Assembly: GCF_001590865.1 (NCBI RefSeq)
Contig: NZ_BBUY01000003.1
Coordinates: 379,846-443,845 of the forward strand
Origin: Streptomyces sp. NBRC 110611
GTDB lineage: Bacteria; Actinomycetota; Actinomycetes; Streptomycetales; Streptomycetaceae
DNA: 64,000 nt
Direction: 5' to 3'
The notes under the pieces were generated by a model, which saw nothing but the letters and a program-made list of their open reading frames with translations, was not told the DNA's origin and made no database searches. The position numbers and the translations under genes are program-made. Below, in pieces: positions 11,724 through 21,669 of this stretch (the stretch's first letter is position 1; each line of letters opens with the position of its first letter).

Positions 11724-12257
11724 TCATCCGTAGGTGTCCCCGGGCCCCCGGCTGCCGGGCGCGCGCAGCGCTCCGTACCGGCGGGCCGGGCCTCCGGGGC
11801 CCAGCACCTTGAGCAGCTTCACGGTGCCGTGGCCCAGGTCCTCGTTGAGCCGGGCCACCAGCGTCGGGGCCAGCAGCCGCAGCTGCGTCGCCCACGCCGT
11901 CGAATCGCACTGCACCGTCAGCACCCGGGCGTCCTCGTCGTACCGCTGCGGCTCGCAGTGCTGCGCCACCTCGGGCCCCACCAGCTGCGGCCAGCGCCCC
12001 ATCACCCCGCCGACCGCCGCCGGGGTCTCCCAGCCGCGCTCCGTGATCAGCCGGTTGATCGCCGCACCGAGCGGCAGCGGGTCGCGCCCGTCCGCCCGCG
12101 CGCCGGAGCGCAATCCACCGCGCCGGGCCTGCTTCTTCTGCTGCGCTGCCGCGCCCCGGGCACGCGCCTGCTCCTTGGCCGCCACCAGCGCCTGCCGAGC
12201 CAGATCCACACCGGACAGCTCCGGAGCCTTGGACTGGTCGGGCCGCTCCTCGGTCAC
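11724..12257 (-). CDS. dciA: DciA-type replicative helicase loader (DUF721)
   Basis: A 177-residue protein of the DUF721 family. The N-terminal third is basic and probably disordered (QQKKQARRGGLRSG); the KH-like domain covers about residues 60-155, with the family motifs VMGRWPQLVGPEVAQHCEP, LTVQCDSTAWATQLRLLAP and LVARLNEDLG. DciA proteins interact with DnaB and promote helicase loading in bacteria that lack DnaC/DnaI. The GTG start lies 46 bp after recF, so it belongs to the dnaN-gnd-recF-dciA unit. The loading role here is inferred from the family. Confidence 0.92.
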   Translation of the reverse strand: MTEERPDQSKAPELSGVDLARQALVAAKEQARARGAAAQQKKQARRGGLRSGARADGRDPLPLGAAINRLITERGWETPAAVGGVMGRWPQLVGPEVAQHCEPQRYDEDARVLTVQCDSTAWATQLRLLAPTLVARLNEDLGHGTVKLLKVLGPGGPARRYGALRAPGSRGPGDTYG

Positions 12258-12303
12258 GACGTCACCTTGCTCACGGAATCACCTTGATCATGGAGCACCT
12301 TGA

Positions 12304-13491
12304 TCACGGGGCCGCCTTCTCCACCTTGCCGCCGGACACCGCGTAGCGCGCGCCGGCCAGCATCTTGGGCACATCGTCGGCCACCGCCGCGGTCACCAGC
12401 ACCTGCTCGCCCGGTGCCACCAGCTCCGCCAGCCGCTCCCGGCGCCGCGCGTCCAGCTCGGCGAAGACGTCGTCGAGGACGAGCACCGGCTCGCCCGCCC
12501 GTCGCCCGCCACCATCCCCAGTGGAAGGCCCTTCGGGCCCTATGGGACTCTCACTCCGCAGCAGATCGTACGAGGCCAGCCGCAGCGCCAGCGCGTACGA
12601 CCAGGACTCGCCATGGCTGGCGTAGCCCTTGGCCGGCAGCTGCCCCAGCTTCAGCACCAGATCGTCGCGGTGCGGGCCGACCAGCGTCACCCCGCGCTCG
12701 ATCTCCTGCTTACGGGCCTCGCCGAGCGCGGCCAGCAGCGCGCCGTACAGCTCCTCGCGGGTCGCCGCGGCGGCCATCGCCTCGCCCGCCGAGCCGCGGT
12801 ACTCCAGCGCCAACGGGCCACCGCCCGGTGCCAGTTGCTCATAGGCCTTGTCGGCGAGCGGCTGCAGCGCGGCGATCAGGTCGAGGCGCTGCGCCAGCAG
12901 CTCGGCGCCCGCGCGGGCCAGGTGCTGGTCCCACACGTCCAGCGTCGACAGGTCCAGCCGGCGGCCGCCGTGCCGCCGGGCCAGCGCCGCGGTCTTCAGC
13001 AGGGTGTTGCGCTGCTTGAGGACGCGGTCGTAGTCCGCACGCACCCCGGCCATCCGCGGGGAGCGCGCGGTGATCAGCTCGTCCAGGAACCGCCGGCGCT
13101 CGCCCGGATCGCCCTTGACCAGCGCCAGATCCTCCGGCGCGAACAGCACGGTCCGCACGATGCCGAGCACATCACGCGGCCTGACCTGCGAGGACCTGTT
13201 GATGCGGGCGCGGTTGGCCTTGCCCGGGTTCAGCTCCAGTTCGATCAGCTGCTGCCGGTCGCCCTGGACGACGGCGGCCCGGATGATCGCCCGCTGGGCG
13301 CCCATCCGCACCAGCGGCGCATCCGAGGAGACCCGGTGGCTGCCGAGCGTGGCGAGGTAGCCGACCGCCTCGACCAGGTTGGTCTTGCCCTGCCCGTTGG
13401 GGCCCACGAACGCCGTGACGCCCGGGTCCAGCGGGACCTCGACCCGGGCGTACGAGCGGAAGTCGGCGAGCGACAGATGCGATACGTGCAT
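12304..13491 (-). CDS. recF: DNA replication/repair protein RecF
   Basis: A 395-residue ABC-type ATPase that binds gapped DNA and helps load RecA. Walker A is GPNGQGKTN (residues 30-38). The Walker B/D-loop [18 protein letters not shown] is near residue 340. The N-terminal [14 protein letters not shown] is typical of RecF. The protein is slightly longer than E. coli RecF (357), owing partly to a loop of about 15 residues before Walker B ([17 protein letters not shown]). It lies in the standard place between dnaN/gnd and dciA-gyrB on the same strand. Confidence 0.96.
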   Translation of the reverse strand: MHVSHLSLADFRSYARVEVPLDPGVTAFVGPNGQGKTNLVEAVGYLATLGSHRVSSDAPLVRMGAQRAIIRAAVVQGDRQQLIELELNPGKANRARINRSSQVRPRDVLGIVRTVLFAPEDLALVKGDPGERRRFLDELITARSPRMAGVRADYDRVLKQRNTLLKTAALARRHGGRRLDLSTLDVWDQHLARAGAELLAQRLDLIAALQPLADKAYEQLAPGGGPLALEYRGSAGEAMAAAATREELYGALLAALGEARKQEIERGVTLVGPHRDDLVLKLGQLPAKGYASHGESWSYALALRLASYDLLRSESPIGPEGPSTGDGGGRRAGEPVLVLDDVFAELDARRRERLAELVAPGEQVLVTAAVADDVPKMLAGARYAVSGGKVEKAAP

Positions 13492-13575
13492 GGCGGTGCG
13501 CCGACCTCCCCCGGCTGCTTTCTGTTCCTGCTGCGTGCTTCTCGTTACTTCTTGCTGCTTCTTGCTCTTGACTCG

Positions 13576-14454
13576 TTACTTCTTGTTCTCGACCGCGTGG
13601 CCGCCGAACTGGTTGCGCAGCGCGGCGATCATCTTCATCTGCGGCGAGTCCTCCTGGCGGGAGGCGAAGCGGGCGAAGAGCGAGGCCGTGATCGCGGGCA
13701 GCGGTACCGCATTGTCGATGGCGGCTTCCACAGTCCACCGGCCCTCGCCGCTGTCCTGTGCATAACCGCGCAGCTTGTCCAGGTGCTCGTCGTCGTCCAG
13801 CGCGTTGACCGCCAGGTCGAGCAGCCAGGAGCGGATGACCGTGCCCTCCTGCCAGGAGCGGAAGATCTCACGCACGTCCGTGACGGAGTCGACCTTCTCC
13901 AGCAGCTCCCAGCCCTCGGCGAAGGCCTGCATCATCGCGTACTCGATGCCGTTGTGGACCATCTTCGCGAAGTGGCCGGCACCCACCTTGCCCGCGTGCA
14001 CCGAGCCGAACTCGCCCTCGGGCTTGAGCGCGTCGAAGATCGGCTGCACCTTGGCGACGTCGGCCGCCTCGCCGCCGTACATCAGCGCATAGCCGTTCTC
14101 CAGGCCCCAGACGCCGCCGGAGACGCCGCAGTCGACGAAGCCGATGCCCTTGGCCCTGAGCTCCTCGGCGTGCTTCTCGTCATCGGTCCAGCGGGAGTTG
14201 CCGCCGTCCACGACGACGTCGCCCGGCGAGAGCAGCTCGGCCAGCTCGTCGACCGTGGACTGGGTGGCGGCGCCGGCCGGAACCATGACCCAGACGACGC
14301 GGGGGCCCTGCAGCCCGTCCACCATCTCCTTCAGGCTGTGGACATCCGCGAGATCCGGATTGCGGTCGTAACCGATGACCGTGTGGCCTGCGCGGCGGAT
14401 GCGCTCGCGCATATTGCCGCCCATCTTGCCGAGACCGACGAGACCGAGCTCCAT
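13576..14454 (-). CDS. gnd: 6-phosphogluconate dehydrogenase, decarboxylating (short form)
   Basis: Converts 6-phosphogluconate to ribulose-5-phosphate and CO2. At 292 residues it is the short form, lacking the C-terminal extension of the 470-residue enzymes. The Rossmann motif is LGLVGLGKMGGNM at the N-terminus. The active-site GVSGGVWG and the KMVHNGIEYAMMQ stretch with the catalytic lysine are intact. The start at 14454 has GAGGG upstream; a start at 14472 would lie upstream of that site. It is inserted between dnaN and recF, a placement common in Streptomyces. Coenzyme preference was not determined. Confidence 0.93.
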   Translation of the reverse strand: MELGLVGLGKMGGNMRERIRRAGHTVIGYDRNPDLADVHSLKEMVDGLQGPRVVWVMVPAGAATQSTVDELAELLSPGDVVVDGGNSRWTDDEKHAEELRAKGIGFVDCGVSGGVWGLENGYALMYGGEAADVAKVQPIFDALKPEGEFGSVHAGKVGAGHFAKMVHNGIEYAMMQAFAEGWELLEKVDSVTDVREIFRSWQEGTVIRSWLLDLAVNALDDDEHLDKLRGYAQDSGEGRWTVEAAIDNAVPLPAITASLFARFASRQEDSPQMKMIAALRNQFGGHAVENKK

Positions 14455-14578
14455 CAGAGACCCTCTTTGCACATAGTCGTTGCCCTTGAATCCTGACCTA
14501 CGACGAGCCTACGCCCGGGCACGCACGCACACCTGTGGGCTCAGCCGCTCATTCGCCGCAGGTCAGAGGCGCGGCTGA

Positions 14579-14604
14579 GGGCGGCCGGTCGGCTGCGGCC
14601 GCCC
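14579..14604 (-). terminator. Hairpin downstream of dnaN
   Basis: A 9-bp GC stem (GGGCGGCCG at 14579-14587 with CGGCCGCCC at 14596-14604) just past the dnaN stop on the minus strand. It may separate dnaN from the gnd-recF unit; no T run. Confidence 0.5.
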
Positions 14605-14621
14605 CCTTGGCCTGCCAGCCG

Positions 14622-15752
14622 TCAGCCCGACAGCCGCACGGGCATGATCAGGTACTTGTAGGCGTCGTCCGCCTCGGCTTCCTTGGCCGGGCGGCCGCTG
14701 AGCAGCGCGGGCTTGGTGGACGTCGTGAAGGAGAGCTGGGCCACCGGGGAGTCGATGGCCGACAGGCCCTCCAGGAGGAAGCCCGGGTTGAAGGCGATCG
14801 AGATGTCATCGCCCTCCAGGTCGGCGTCGACCCTCTCCACAGCCTGTGCATCGTCGCTGGAGCCGGCCTCCAGGATCAGCACACCCTGCTCGAAGCTCAG
14901 CCGGACCGGGGTGTTCCGCTCGGCCACCAGCGCCACACGCTTGACGGCCTCCACGAACGGGGCGGTCTCGATCACGGCGACCGAATTGAACTCGGTCGGG
15001 AAGAGCGTGCGGTACTTCGGCAGGTCGCCTTCGAGCAGACGCGTGGTCGTCCGCCGCCCGGCGCCCTCGAAACCGATCAGGCCCTCGCCCTGGCCCGAGC
15101 CGGACAGCGCCAGCGTGACGGTGTCACCGCTGCTCAGCGACTTGGCGGTGTCCAGCAGCGTCTTGGCGGGGACCAGCGCGACCGCGGAGGCGTCCGGGCT
15201 CTCCGGCTTCCACAGGAACTCGCGCACCGCGAAGCGGTAGCGGTCGGTGGAGGCCAGGGTGACCGTGTCGCCCTCGATCTCGATCCGTACGCCGGTGAGC
15301 ACCGGGAGGGTGTCGTCACGGCCGGCGGCGATGGCCACCTGGGAGACGGCCGACGCGAAGACCTCACCCGGGACGGTGCCGGTGGCGGTGGGCATCGTCG
15401 GCAGAGCCGGGTACTCCTCCACAGGGAGGGTGTGGAGGGTGAAGCGCGAGGAGCCGCAGACGACGGTCACCCGTACACCGTCGGTGGAAATCTCCACCGG
15501 GCGGTTCGGAAGCGCCCGGCAGATGTCGGCGAGCAGCCGGCCGGAGACCAGGACCGTGCCCTCGTCCTCCACCTCGGCCTCGACCGAGACCCGTGCGGAG
15601 ACCTCGTAGTCGAAGCCGGAGAGGCTCAGCGCGCCCTCCTCCGCCTTCAGGAGCAGGCCCGCGAGGACGGGCACCGGCGGACGGGCCGGGAGGCTCTTGG
15701 CCGCCCAGGCCACTGCCTCCGCGAGTACATCGCGCTCCACCCGGATCTTCAC
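14622..15752 (-). CDS. dnaN: DNA polymerase III beta sliding clamp
   Basis: A 376-residue clamp that tethers DNA polymerase III. Three repeated clamp domains are evident, with the N-terminal VKIRVERDVLAEAVAWAAKS and the C-terminal YKYLIMPVRLSG, which closes the peptide-binding groove. The frame stays open far upstream, but the start is GTG at 15752 because AGGAGG lies about 9 nt before it and clamp homology begins there. The gene is transcribed away from oriC, which begins immediately upstream. Confidence 0.97.
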   Translation of the reverse strand: MKIRVERDVLAEAVAWAAKSLPARPPVPVLAGLLLKAEEGALSLSGFDYEVSARVSVEAEVEDEGTVLVSGRLLADICRALPNRPVEISTDGVRVTVVCGSSRFTLHTLPVEEYPALPTMPTATGTVPGEVFASAVSQVAIAAGRDDTLPVLTGVRIEIEGDTVTLASTDRYRFAVREFLWKPESPDASAVALVPAKTLLDTAKSLSSGDTVTLALSGSGQGEGLIGFEGAGRRTTTRLLEGDLPKYRTLFPTEFNSVAVIETAPFVEAVKRVALVAERNTPVRLSFEQGVLILEAGSSDDAQAVERVDADLEGDDISIAFNPGFLLEGLSAIDSPVAQLSFTTSTKPALLSGRPAKEAEADDAYKYLIMPVRLSG

Positions 15753-16625
15753 CGGAAACCGCCTCCTGCTGTTGCTGGCTCTCGCCCTGCTGGTCTTCTT
15801 CGTCGGCTGAGGTGCCGGAGACCAGTCTGACGTACGCCACCGACAGTCGGTGCGGCTCGGGGTCAAGTCGGCTCGGCCCGCTCCGGAGGCCTCGGAGCCG
15901 ACTTGTGCACAGGCCCCGTTTCCGAGCGAGTTCCCCGGTAGATATCCGTGGTCGTAGTAGTAGGCCTTGTGGAAACCGTGGACAACTGCTTCGGCGCAGG
16001 TCAGCACGGATTTTTTATCCACTGCCCCTGTGGGTGGCAGCCGTGGAAAACCCGGTGTCGCTGTGGACCGACGAAAGTTCTGCACACCCCATGCACAGGG
16101 GACGGCCACTTCTCCCCAGTGCCATCCCCAGCTTTACCCCGGTTCCCCACAGCCCAACCCAGCAACTTGATGTGACGGCTTTCACTCGGCGTGGTGAGGG
16201 CGGGTGTTGTGTTGCCGAACAGTGGACAGCGGTGTGGAGAAGCGGCAGATCGCTGGGGACAACCGCGGCTCAGCTGTGGGCGACCGGTGGACAAGCCGTC
16301 CACGGCCCTGTGGACGAAATCGTTGTCCACACCCTGTGGAAACCGTTTGGCCACAAATCCCCAACCCGCTGACCTCGTCCGATGCCCCGTCAGCCGACCG
16401 GCCTGTGGATCCCACAGGGATAACTTTCCTCTCCCCAGGGTGTGGACGGAAGATTCTTGCCCAATCTGTGGAGAGAGGCCGTGACCAGGCACGGAATCGA
16501 ACAGAGTCGGCGCGCTCCACAGGTTCGGGACAGGGCGCGGAAGGCGCCGGCCGCCGGCTCCGTACGACGAAGGGCGCCCCGGGAGCGGGTCCCGGAGCGC
16601 CCTGGATGCGCCTACGGCGGCGGCC
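15753..16625. other. oriC: Chromosomal replication origin oriC
   Basis: A noncoding region of about 870 bp between dnaN and dnaA with many DnaA boxes (TTGTCCACA). The perfect box is 16323-16331. Boxes with one mismatch: 15903-15911, 15977-15985, 16233-16241, 16254-16262, 16286-16294, 16309-16317 and 16347-16355. Boxes with two: 15968, 16015, 16042, 16062, 16221, 16275, 16335, 16404, 16441 and 16467. Both orientations occur, densest at 16221-16355. T-rich runs such as 16011-16016 are possible melting sites. This is the known Streptomyces oriC organisation between dnaA and dnaN. Confidence 0.95.
16571..16603 (-). terminator. Terminator of dnaA
   Basis: A GC-rich hairpin (arms AGGGCGCCCCGGGA at 16571-16584 and TCCCGGAGCGCCCT at 16590-16603, one mispair) lies 23 bp past the dnaA stop on the minus strand. 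It would limit dnaA transcription into oriC. Confidence 0.75.
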
Positions 16626-18563
16626 TCAGCCGTTCTTGATGCGGTTGGTCAGCTCGGTGACCTGGTTGTAGATCGAGCGGCGCTCGGCCATCAGCGCGCG
16701 GATCTTGCGGTCCGCGTGCATCACGGTCGTATGGTCCCGGCCGCCGAACTGCGCGCCGATCTTCGGCAGCGAGAGATCGGTCAGCTCACGGCAGAGGTAC
16801 ATGGCGATCTGCCGGGCGGTGACCAGCACCCTGCTGCGCGAGGAGCCGCACAGATCGTCGATGGTCAGCCCGAAGTAGTCGGCGGTGGACGCCATGATCG
16901 CGGTCGCGGTGATCTCCGGTGCGGCGTCCTCGCCCCCGGGGATCAGGTCCTTCAGGACGATCTCGGTGAGCCCCAGATCCACCGGCTGCCGGTTGAGCGA
17001 GGCGAACGCGGTCACCCGGATCAGCGCACCCTCCAGCTCGCGGATGTTGCGCGAGATCCGGGACGCGATGAACTCCAGCACCTCCGGCGGCGCGTTCAGC
17101 TGCTCCTGCACCGCCTTCTTGCGGAGGATCGCGATCCGCGTCTCCAGCTCGGGCGGCTGGACGTCGGTGATCAGACCCCACTCGAAGCGGTTGCGCAGCC
17201 GGTCCTCCAGGGTGACCAGCTGCTTGGGCGGCCGGTCGGAGGACAGCACGATCTGCTTGTTCGCGTTGTGCAGCGTATTGAAGGTGTGGAAGAACTCCTC
17301 CTGGGTCGACTCCTTGCTCGCCAGGAACTGGATGTCGTCGACCAACAGGATGTCCATGTCGCGGTAGCGCTTGCGGAACGCGTCCGCCTTGCCGTCGCGG
17401 ATGGAGTTGATGAACTCGTTGGTGAACTCCTCCGAGCTCACGTACCGCACCCGGGTGCCCGGATACAGGCTCCGTGCGTAGTGCCCGATCGCATGCAGGA
17501 GATGGGTCTTGCCGAGGCCCGACTCCCCATAGATGAACAGGGGGTTGTACGCCTTGGCCGGCGCCTCGGCGACGGCGACCGCGGCGGCGTGCGCGAAGCG
17601 GTTCGAGGCCCCGATGACGAAGGTGTCGAAGAGGTACTTGGGGTTCAGCCGCGCGGTCGGCTCACCGGGGCCGGTCGCCGGCGCGGGCTGTGCGGCGAGC
17701 GGGCCGGGCGCGCCGCTGGGCGCGGAGGGGACGGCGCCGGGGCCGGAGCGGCCGTTGTGGTTGCCATGGCCGTTGTGGCCACTGGGCTGGTGCTCGGGGA
17801 GCTCGCGGCGCTGCGGCTCGTACGAGGGGTGCGGGGCGTCGGTGTGCGGCGGCGGCCCGCTGTGCTCAGGTGCCTGCGGGCGGTAGTCGCTCGGTGCCTG
17901 CTGGTGCTGCGGCTGTCCGGAGGCGGACGGCGCACCGTAGGGCTCGCGCCACTGCTCCGGGGCCGATTCGCGCTCGGGGAAGCCGCCGAGGTGCTGCTGC
18001 TGCCAGCCGTAGTCCTCGCGGGGGCCGGGGCCGCCGGCCATCGTGCCGGAGTGCTGCGGCCAGGCGCCGGGCTCGTGCCGGGGCTGCTGGTACTCGGGGT
18101 AGGCGGGCCGGACGTTGGGCAGGTCGTCGCCTTGGCGGCCGTACCCCTGCCGGGTCTCGTGCCGGGGCTCGTAGTCGTAGGCGTCGTGCTGCTGCGGTGC
18201 CGGCCGCTGCTGGTGGTGCGGGGGCTGCTGCGGCGACTGGGGCGGCTGGGGCTGCTGCGGCGCGGCCGGGGACGGTGCCGAGGGGGCCTCGGACGAGTCG
18301 TCCACGGTGATCGCGATCCGGATCGGGCGGCCGCACTCATGGCTGAGGGCCTCCCCGATCAGCGGCGCCAGCCGGCCTTCGAGCACGCCCTTGGCGAATT
18401 CGTTGGGGACGGCGAGCAGCGCGGTGTCGGCCACCAGCGCAAGCGGCTGGGTGCGCTTGAGCCAGTCCTGGTCCTTGGGCTTGAGGCCGTCGGCCTCCGC
18501 GCGAAGGAGATGATCGAGGACGCGGGGCCACACTGCGGCAAGATCAGCAGGTACATCAGCCAC
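16626..18563 (-). CDS. dnaA: Chromosomal replication initiator DnaA
   Basis: A 645-residue AAA+ initiator that binds the oriC boxes and recruits DnaB. Domain I is residues 1-88. Domain II is an unusually long linker (about 90-305) rich in Pro, Gln, His and Gly, a Streptomyces hallmark. Domain III starts [13 protein letters not shown], with Walker [10 protein letters not shown] (346-354) and Walker [10 protein letters not shown] (405-413). Domain IV ends with the DNA-binding signature [12 protein letters not shown]. The start is GTG at 18563. A perfect DnaA box at 18669-18677 upstream suggests autoregulation. Confidence 0.97.
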   Translation of the reverse strand: MADVPADLAAVWPRVLDHLLRAEADGLKPKDQDWLKRTQPLALVADTALLAVPNEFAKGVLEGRLAPLIGEALSHECGRPIRIAITVDDSSEAPSAPSPAAPQQPQPPQSPQQPPHHQQRPAPQQHDAYDYEPRHETRQGYGRQGDDLPNVRPAYPEYQQPRHEPGAWPQHSGTMAGGPGPREDYGWQQQHLGGFPERESAPEQWREPYGAPSASGQPQHQQAPSDYRPQAPEHSGPPPHTDAPHPSYEPQRRELPEHQPSGHNGHGNHNGRSGPGAVPSAPSGAPGPLAAQPAPATGPGEPTARLNPKYLFDTFVIGASNRFAHAAAVAVAEAPAKAYNPLFIYGESGLGKTHLLHAIGHYARSLYPGTRVRYVSSEEFTNEFINSIRDGKADAFRKRYRDMDILLVDDIQFLASKESTQEEFFHTFNTLHNANKQIVLSSDRPPKQLVTLEDRLRNRFEWGLITDVQPPELETRIAILRKKAVQEQLNAPPEVLEFIASRISRNIRELEGALIRVTAFASLNRQPVDLGLTEIVLKDLIPGGEDAAPEITATAIMASTADYFGLTIDDLCGSSRSRVLVTARQIAMYLCRELTDLSLPKIGAQFGGRDHTTVMHADRKIRALMAERRSIYNQVTELTNRIKNG

Positions 18564-18668
18564 AGGGCACGCTCTCTCACAGTCCCACGAATGTGTGATT
18601 CTCAGGACGGGCGGGAAGGAAATGGAGTTCAGCCACGGTAGTCAGGGCGGGCCTGGGGATTCAAGTTG

Positions 18669-18677
18669 TTGTCCACA
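18669..18677 (+). promoter_or_regulatory. DnaA box in the dnaA promoter region
   Basis: A perfect TTGTCCACA about 105 bp upstream of the dnaA start codon. DnaA binding at its own promoter is known to repress dnaA in Streptomyces; the same role here is inferred. Confidence 0.7.
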
Positions 18678-18731
18678 GGCTGTGCATACTGTGTCCTGAC
18701 AAGGGCCCGCTCGGCCTCCCGGGGAGCGGGT

Positions 18732-18761
18732 TTGACCGGATGGCGTAGCCGCGCGTACCGT
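18732..18761 (+). promoter_or_regulatory. Candidate rpmH promoter
   Basis: TTGACC at 18732-18737 and TACCGT at 18756-18761, spaced 18 bp, fit Streptomyces principal-sigma promoters. The rpmH start lies about 180 bp downstream. Confidence 0.45.
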
Positions 18762-18941
18762 GACCAGGTCGAGTTGTCGATGGCTGCTGCCGCCTGCCTC
18801 CGATGGGCAAAGATCGCGCACTGGGCGATCGTGAAGCGGTGCACTCGGGCGTTGCGAGCTACTCGTGGGCGCACGGTGACAGCCAACGACGCCCCACATC
18901 TGTCTCATCCCTGAGACAACAAGCATTCCTGGAGCCCCCGA

Positions 18942-19079
18942 GTGAGCAAGCGCACCTTCCAGCCGAACAACCGCCGTCGCGCGAAGACCCACGGTTTCCG
19001 TCTGCGCATGCGGACCCGTGCCGGCCGCGCCATCCTCGCGTCGCGCCGCAGCAAGGGTCGCGCCCGCCTGTCGGCCTGA
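18942..19079 (+). CDS. rpmH: 50S ribosomal protein L34
   Basis: A 45-residue, strongly basic protein reading [19 protein letters not shown] at the start and [10 protein letters not shown] at the end, matching bacterial L34 along its whole length. The GTG start follows GGAGCC. It is the first gene of the rightward rpmH-rnpA-yidD-yidC-jag-rsmG block, the usual arrangement next to dnaA. Its small size makes automated calls likely to miss it. Confidence 0.97.
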   Translation: MSKRTFQPNNRRRAKTHGFRLRMRTRAGRAILASRRSKGRARLSA

Positions 19080-19103
19080 GCAGCCTGACCCTAGGTCCAT
19101 GAC

Positions 19104-19562
19104 GTGCTGCCTACCGAAAATCGGCTGAGGCGGCGCGAGGACTTCGCGACCGCGGTACGCCGGGGACGCAGGGCCGGGCGCCCGCTCCTTGTCGTGCATT
19201 GTCGTAGCGGTGCAACGGACCCGCACGCGCCGGGGGAACAGATCCCCCCACCGCGTGCGGGTTTCGTCGTGAGCAAGGCCATTGGCACCGCGGTCGTGCG
19301 CAACAAGGTCAAGCGGAGGCTGCGCCACCTCGTGCGTGACCGGCTGGACCGGCTTCCCGCCGGTAGCCTGGTTGTCGTACGGGCCCTGCCCGGCGCGGGT
19401 GACGCGGATCACGACCAGCTGGCCCGTGACCTGGACGCCGCCCTCGGGCGGCTGCTGGGAGGGGCGCCGAAAGGCTGCAATCCCCCGGGGGCCGCGACCG
19501 GCAGCGGCCGCGCCGCGGGAACCCGGAACCCCGGACGGGGCCCGGGAGGGAGCGCACAGTGA
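19104..19562 (+). CDS. rnpA: Ribonuclease P protein component
   Basis: A 152-residue protein subunit of RNase P, which trims tRNA 5' leaders. The RNR signature appears as [19 protein letters not shown]. The N-terminal [21 protein letters not shown] is typical. About 35 extra glycine/proline-rich C-terminal residues ([15 protein letters not shown]...) exceed the usual 115-125 length and look disordered. GTG start 24 bp after rpmH; its stop overlaps the yidD start by 4 bp. Confidence 0.94.
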   Translation: MLPTENRLRRREDFATAVRRGRRAGRPLLVVHCRSGATDPHAPGEQIPPPRAGFVVSKAIGTAVVRNKVKRRLRHLVRDRLDRLPAGSLVVVRALPGAGDADHDQLARDLDAALGRLLGGAPKGCNPPGAATGSGRAAGTRNPGRGPGGSAQ

Positions 19563-19876
19563 AGTACCCGCTGCTGCTTTTGATCAAGATCTACCAGTGG
19601 ACCATCAGCCCCCTGTTGGGCCCGGTCTGCAAGTACTACCCGTCGTGCTCGCACTATGGCTACACGGCCATCGACCGGCACGGCGCGGTGAAAGGGACTG
19701 CGCTGACCGTCTGGCGCATCCTGCGCTGCAACCCGTGGTCGCTCGGTGGCGTCGACCACGTCCCTCCCCGGAAGCGTCCGGTCTGGCATCAGCGGCTGAG
19801 GAGCCGCCTGGGTGGGACCGCTGTCCATGAGCCCGCCGCCCAGCCCGAGACTCAGCCCAACGCCCAAGGAGCCTGA
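19559..19876 (+). CDS. yidD: Membrane protein insertion efficiency factor YidD
   Basis: A 105-residue protein; the YidD core is residues 1-75 with [20 protein letters not shown] and [13 protein letters not shown], including the conserved cysteines of the family. An amphipathic N-terminal helix ([11 protein letters not shown]) would bind the membrane face. It is thought to assist YidC. The GTG start overlaps the rnpA stop (GTGA) and the yidC start follows 3 bp after its stop, so translation is probably coupled. The C-terminal 30 residues are variable. Confidence 0.95.
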   Translation: MKYPLLLLIKIYQWTISPLLGPVCKYYPSCSHYGYTAIDRHGAVKGTALTVWRILRCNPWSLGGVDHVPPRKRPVWHQRLRSRLGGTAVHEPAAQPETQPNAQGA

Positions 19877-19879
19877 TTC

Positions 19880-21004
19880 GTGGACACGATCCTGAATCCT
19901 CTCTATTACGCCGTTTCCTGGATCATCGTCCAGTTCCACTCGTTCTTCAGCCTGATCTTCGACAGGAACAGTGGCGCGGCGTGGGGTCTGTCCATCGTCT
20001 CGCTGGTGGTGCTGATCCGGATCTGCCTGATCCCGCTCTTCGTGAAGCAGATCAAGGCGACGCGGAACATGCAGGCGCTCCAGCCGAAGATGAAGGCGAT
20101 CCAGGAGCGCTACAAGAGCGACAAGCAGCGCCAGTCCGAAGAGATGATGAAGCTCTACAAGGAGACGGGCACCAACCCGCTCTCGAGCTGTCTCCCGATT
20201 CTGGCGCAGTCCCCCTTCTTCATCGCTCTGTACCAGGTCCTGAACCACATCGCGAACAACGAGAAGGTCGGCGTCATCGACAAGGCGCTGCTGGAGAGCG
20301 CGCAGAAGGCGCACATCTTCGGCGCTCCGATGGCGGCGAAGTTCAACGACACCGCGGCCAAGCTCGACGCGCTCGGCGCCTCGCTGACCGACGTCCGGGT
20401 CGTCACGGTCATCATGGTCGTACTGATGTCGCTGTCGCAGTTCTACACGCAGCGCCAGCTGATGACGAAGAACGTCGACCTCACGGTGAAGACGCCGTTC
20501 ATGCAGCAGCAGAAGATGCTGATGTACGTCTTCCCGGTCATGTTCGCCCTCTTCGGTCTCTTCGTCCCGGGCTTCCCGGTCGGTGTGCTCGTCTACTGGC
20601 TGACCACCAACGTGTGGACCATGGGTCAGCAGATGTTCGTCATCCGTCGTAACCCGACTCCGGGCAGCAAGGCCTTCACGGAGCGCCAGGAGCGGCTGCG
20701 GGCCAAGGGCAAGATCGTGGAGAGCCCGGCCGAGATCGAGGCGAAGCAGGCCGCCGAGGAGGCGCGCCAGAACCGTCAGCAGCCCAAGCGCCAGACGAAG
20801 GCCAAGCGGCAGGCCGGCGGCGCTGCCCCGGCCGGCGGGCAGCGGACGCGGGCGCGCTCCGGTCAGGGCGCTGCGGAGAAGCAGTCGCTGGAGAAGAAGG
20901 ACGCGCAGGAGGGCAAGGAGAAGGGCGGCGCCTCCGGGTCTCGTACCGCCAAGTCCGGTCAGCGCAAGGGCCAGCAGCGCCCCAAGCACCCGTCCAAGAA
21001 GTAA
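19880..21004 (+). CDS. yidC: Membrane protein insertase YidC
   Basis: A 374-residue insertase of the Oxa1/Alb3 family that places proteins in the membrane with or without Sec. Five hydrophobic segments are seen, from [20 protein letters not shown] to [21 protein letters not shown] cytoplasmic arginine lies in [11 protein letters not shown] and the coiled hairpin in [20 protein letters not shown]. As in other Gram-positives the large periplasmic domain is absent. The last 100 residues are a basic, low-complexity tail, probably ribosome-contacting. GTG start with AAGGAG upstream. Confidence 0.96.
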   Translation: MDTILNPLYYAVSWIIVQFHSFFSLIFDRNSGAAWGLSIVSLVVLIRICLIPLFVKQIKATRNMQALQPKMKAIQERYKSDKQRQSEEMMKLYKETGTNPLSSCLPILAQSPFFIALYQVLNHIANNEKVGVIDKALLESAQKAHIFGAPMAAKFNDTAAKLDALGASLTDVRVVTVIMVVLMSLSQFYTQRQLMTKNVDLTVKTPFMQQQKMLMYVFPVMFALFGLFVPGFPVGVLVYWLTTNVWTMGQQMFVIRRNPTPGSKAFTERQERLRAKGKIVESPAEIEAKQAAEEARQNRQQPKRQTKAKRQAGGAAPAGGQRTRARSGQGAAEKQSLEKKDAQEGKEKGGASGSRTAKSGQRKGQQRPKHPSKK

Positions 21005-21018
21005 GAAGGAGTCCTTTC

Positions 21019-21525
21019 GTGACGGACACGACCCCTGCCGCCGAGGGCACCGACACCCTGACCCGCTTGGAGCAGGAAGGCGAGATCGCGGCCGACTACC
21101 TCGAGGGCCTGCTGGACATCGCCGACCTCGATGGCGATATCGACATGGACGTCGAGGCCGACCGCGCCGCAGTGTCGATCATCGGTGATTCGGCCAGCCG
21201 TGACCTGCAGAAGCTTGTGGGGCGCGACGGCGAGGTGCTGGAGGCGCTGCAGGAGCTGACCCGGCTGGCCGTGCACCGGGAAACCGGGGACCGCAGTCGT
21301 CTGATGCTGGACATCGCGGGCTACCGTGCGCGCAAGCGCGAGCAGCTCACGAAGATCGGCGCGAAGGCGGCGGAGGAGGCCCAGGGCACCGGTCAGCCGG
21401 TGAAGCTGGACCCGATGACGCCGTTCGAGCGCAAGGTCGTCCATGACGCGGTGGCGGCGGCCGGCCTTCGGAGCGAGTCCGAGGGCGAGGAGCCGCAGCG
21501 CCGAGTGGTTGTCCTCCCGGCCTGA
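21019..21525 (+). CDS. jag: Jag/KhpB-like RNA-binding protein (KH and R3H domains)
   Basis: A 168-residue cytoplasmic protein. The KH-like domain is central (LVGRDGEVLEALQELTRLAV, about residues 70-90). The C-terminal R3H domain includes LDPMTPFERKVVHDAVAAAG, which fits the 'M...ER..vH..' pattern. The N-terminal jag domain seen in Firmicutes is missing. It follows yidC by 14 bp with GGAG before the GTG start and is followed by a terminator. Homologues bind RNA and influence cell envelope growth; the targets here are unknown. Confidence 0.92.
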   Translation: MTDTTPAAEGTDTLTRLEQEGEIAADYLEGLLDIADLDGDIDMDVEADRAAVSIIGDSASRDLQKLVGRDGEVLEALQELTRLAVHRETGDRSRLMLDIAGYRARKREQLTKIGAKAAEEAQGTGQPVKLDPMTPFERKVVHDAVAAAGLRSESEGEEPQRRVVVLPA

Positions 21526-21546
21526 CCGCTCAGCGCGTCCGTTTTC

Positions 21547-21576
21547 TTGGCCCCGTCTGCTCGCAGGCGGGGCCAA
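21547..21576 (+). terminator. Terminator of the rpmH-jag operon
   Basis: Stem TTGGCCCCG.CTG (21547-21559) pairing with CAG.CGGGGCCAA (21564-21576), one mispair, with a T-rich run before it. It lies about 20 bp past jag and separates it from rsmG. Confidence 0.7.
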
Positions 21577-21669
21577 AAGTTGTCAGCGTTCTGTGTTATT
21601 CCGGGTGCGTAGGCCGGCGTAGGCCCGGTTCCCGACAGGAAAAGCAGTCCAGAAGGAAGGGCGGTTCCC

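Larger units (their letters stand above)
18564..18941. other. Divergent promoter region dnaA/rpmH
   Basis: About 380 bp between divergent dnaA (-) and rpmH (+). It holds one perfect DnaA box, a candidate rpmH promoter and the untranslated leaders; the small reading frames here have no family features. Confidence 0.6.

Noticed and set aside
14622..16109. Extended dnaN frame into oriC
   Set aside because: The extra N-terminal part is oriC DNA; the clamp start at 15752 has an AGGAGG site and family match.
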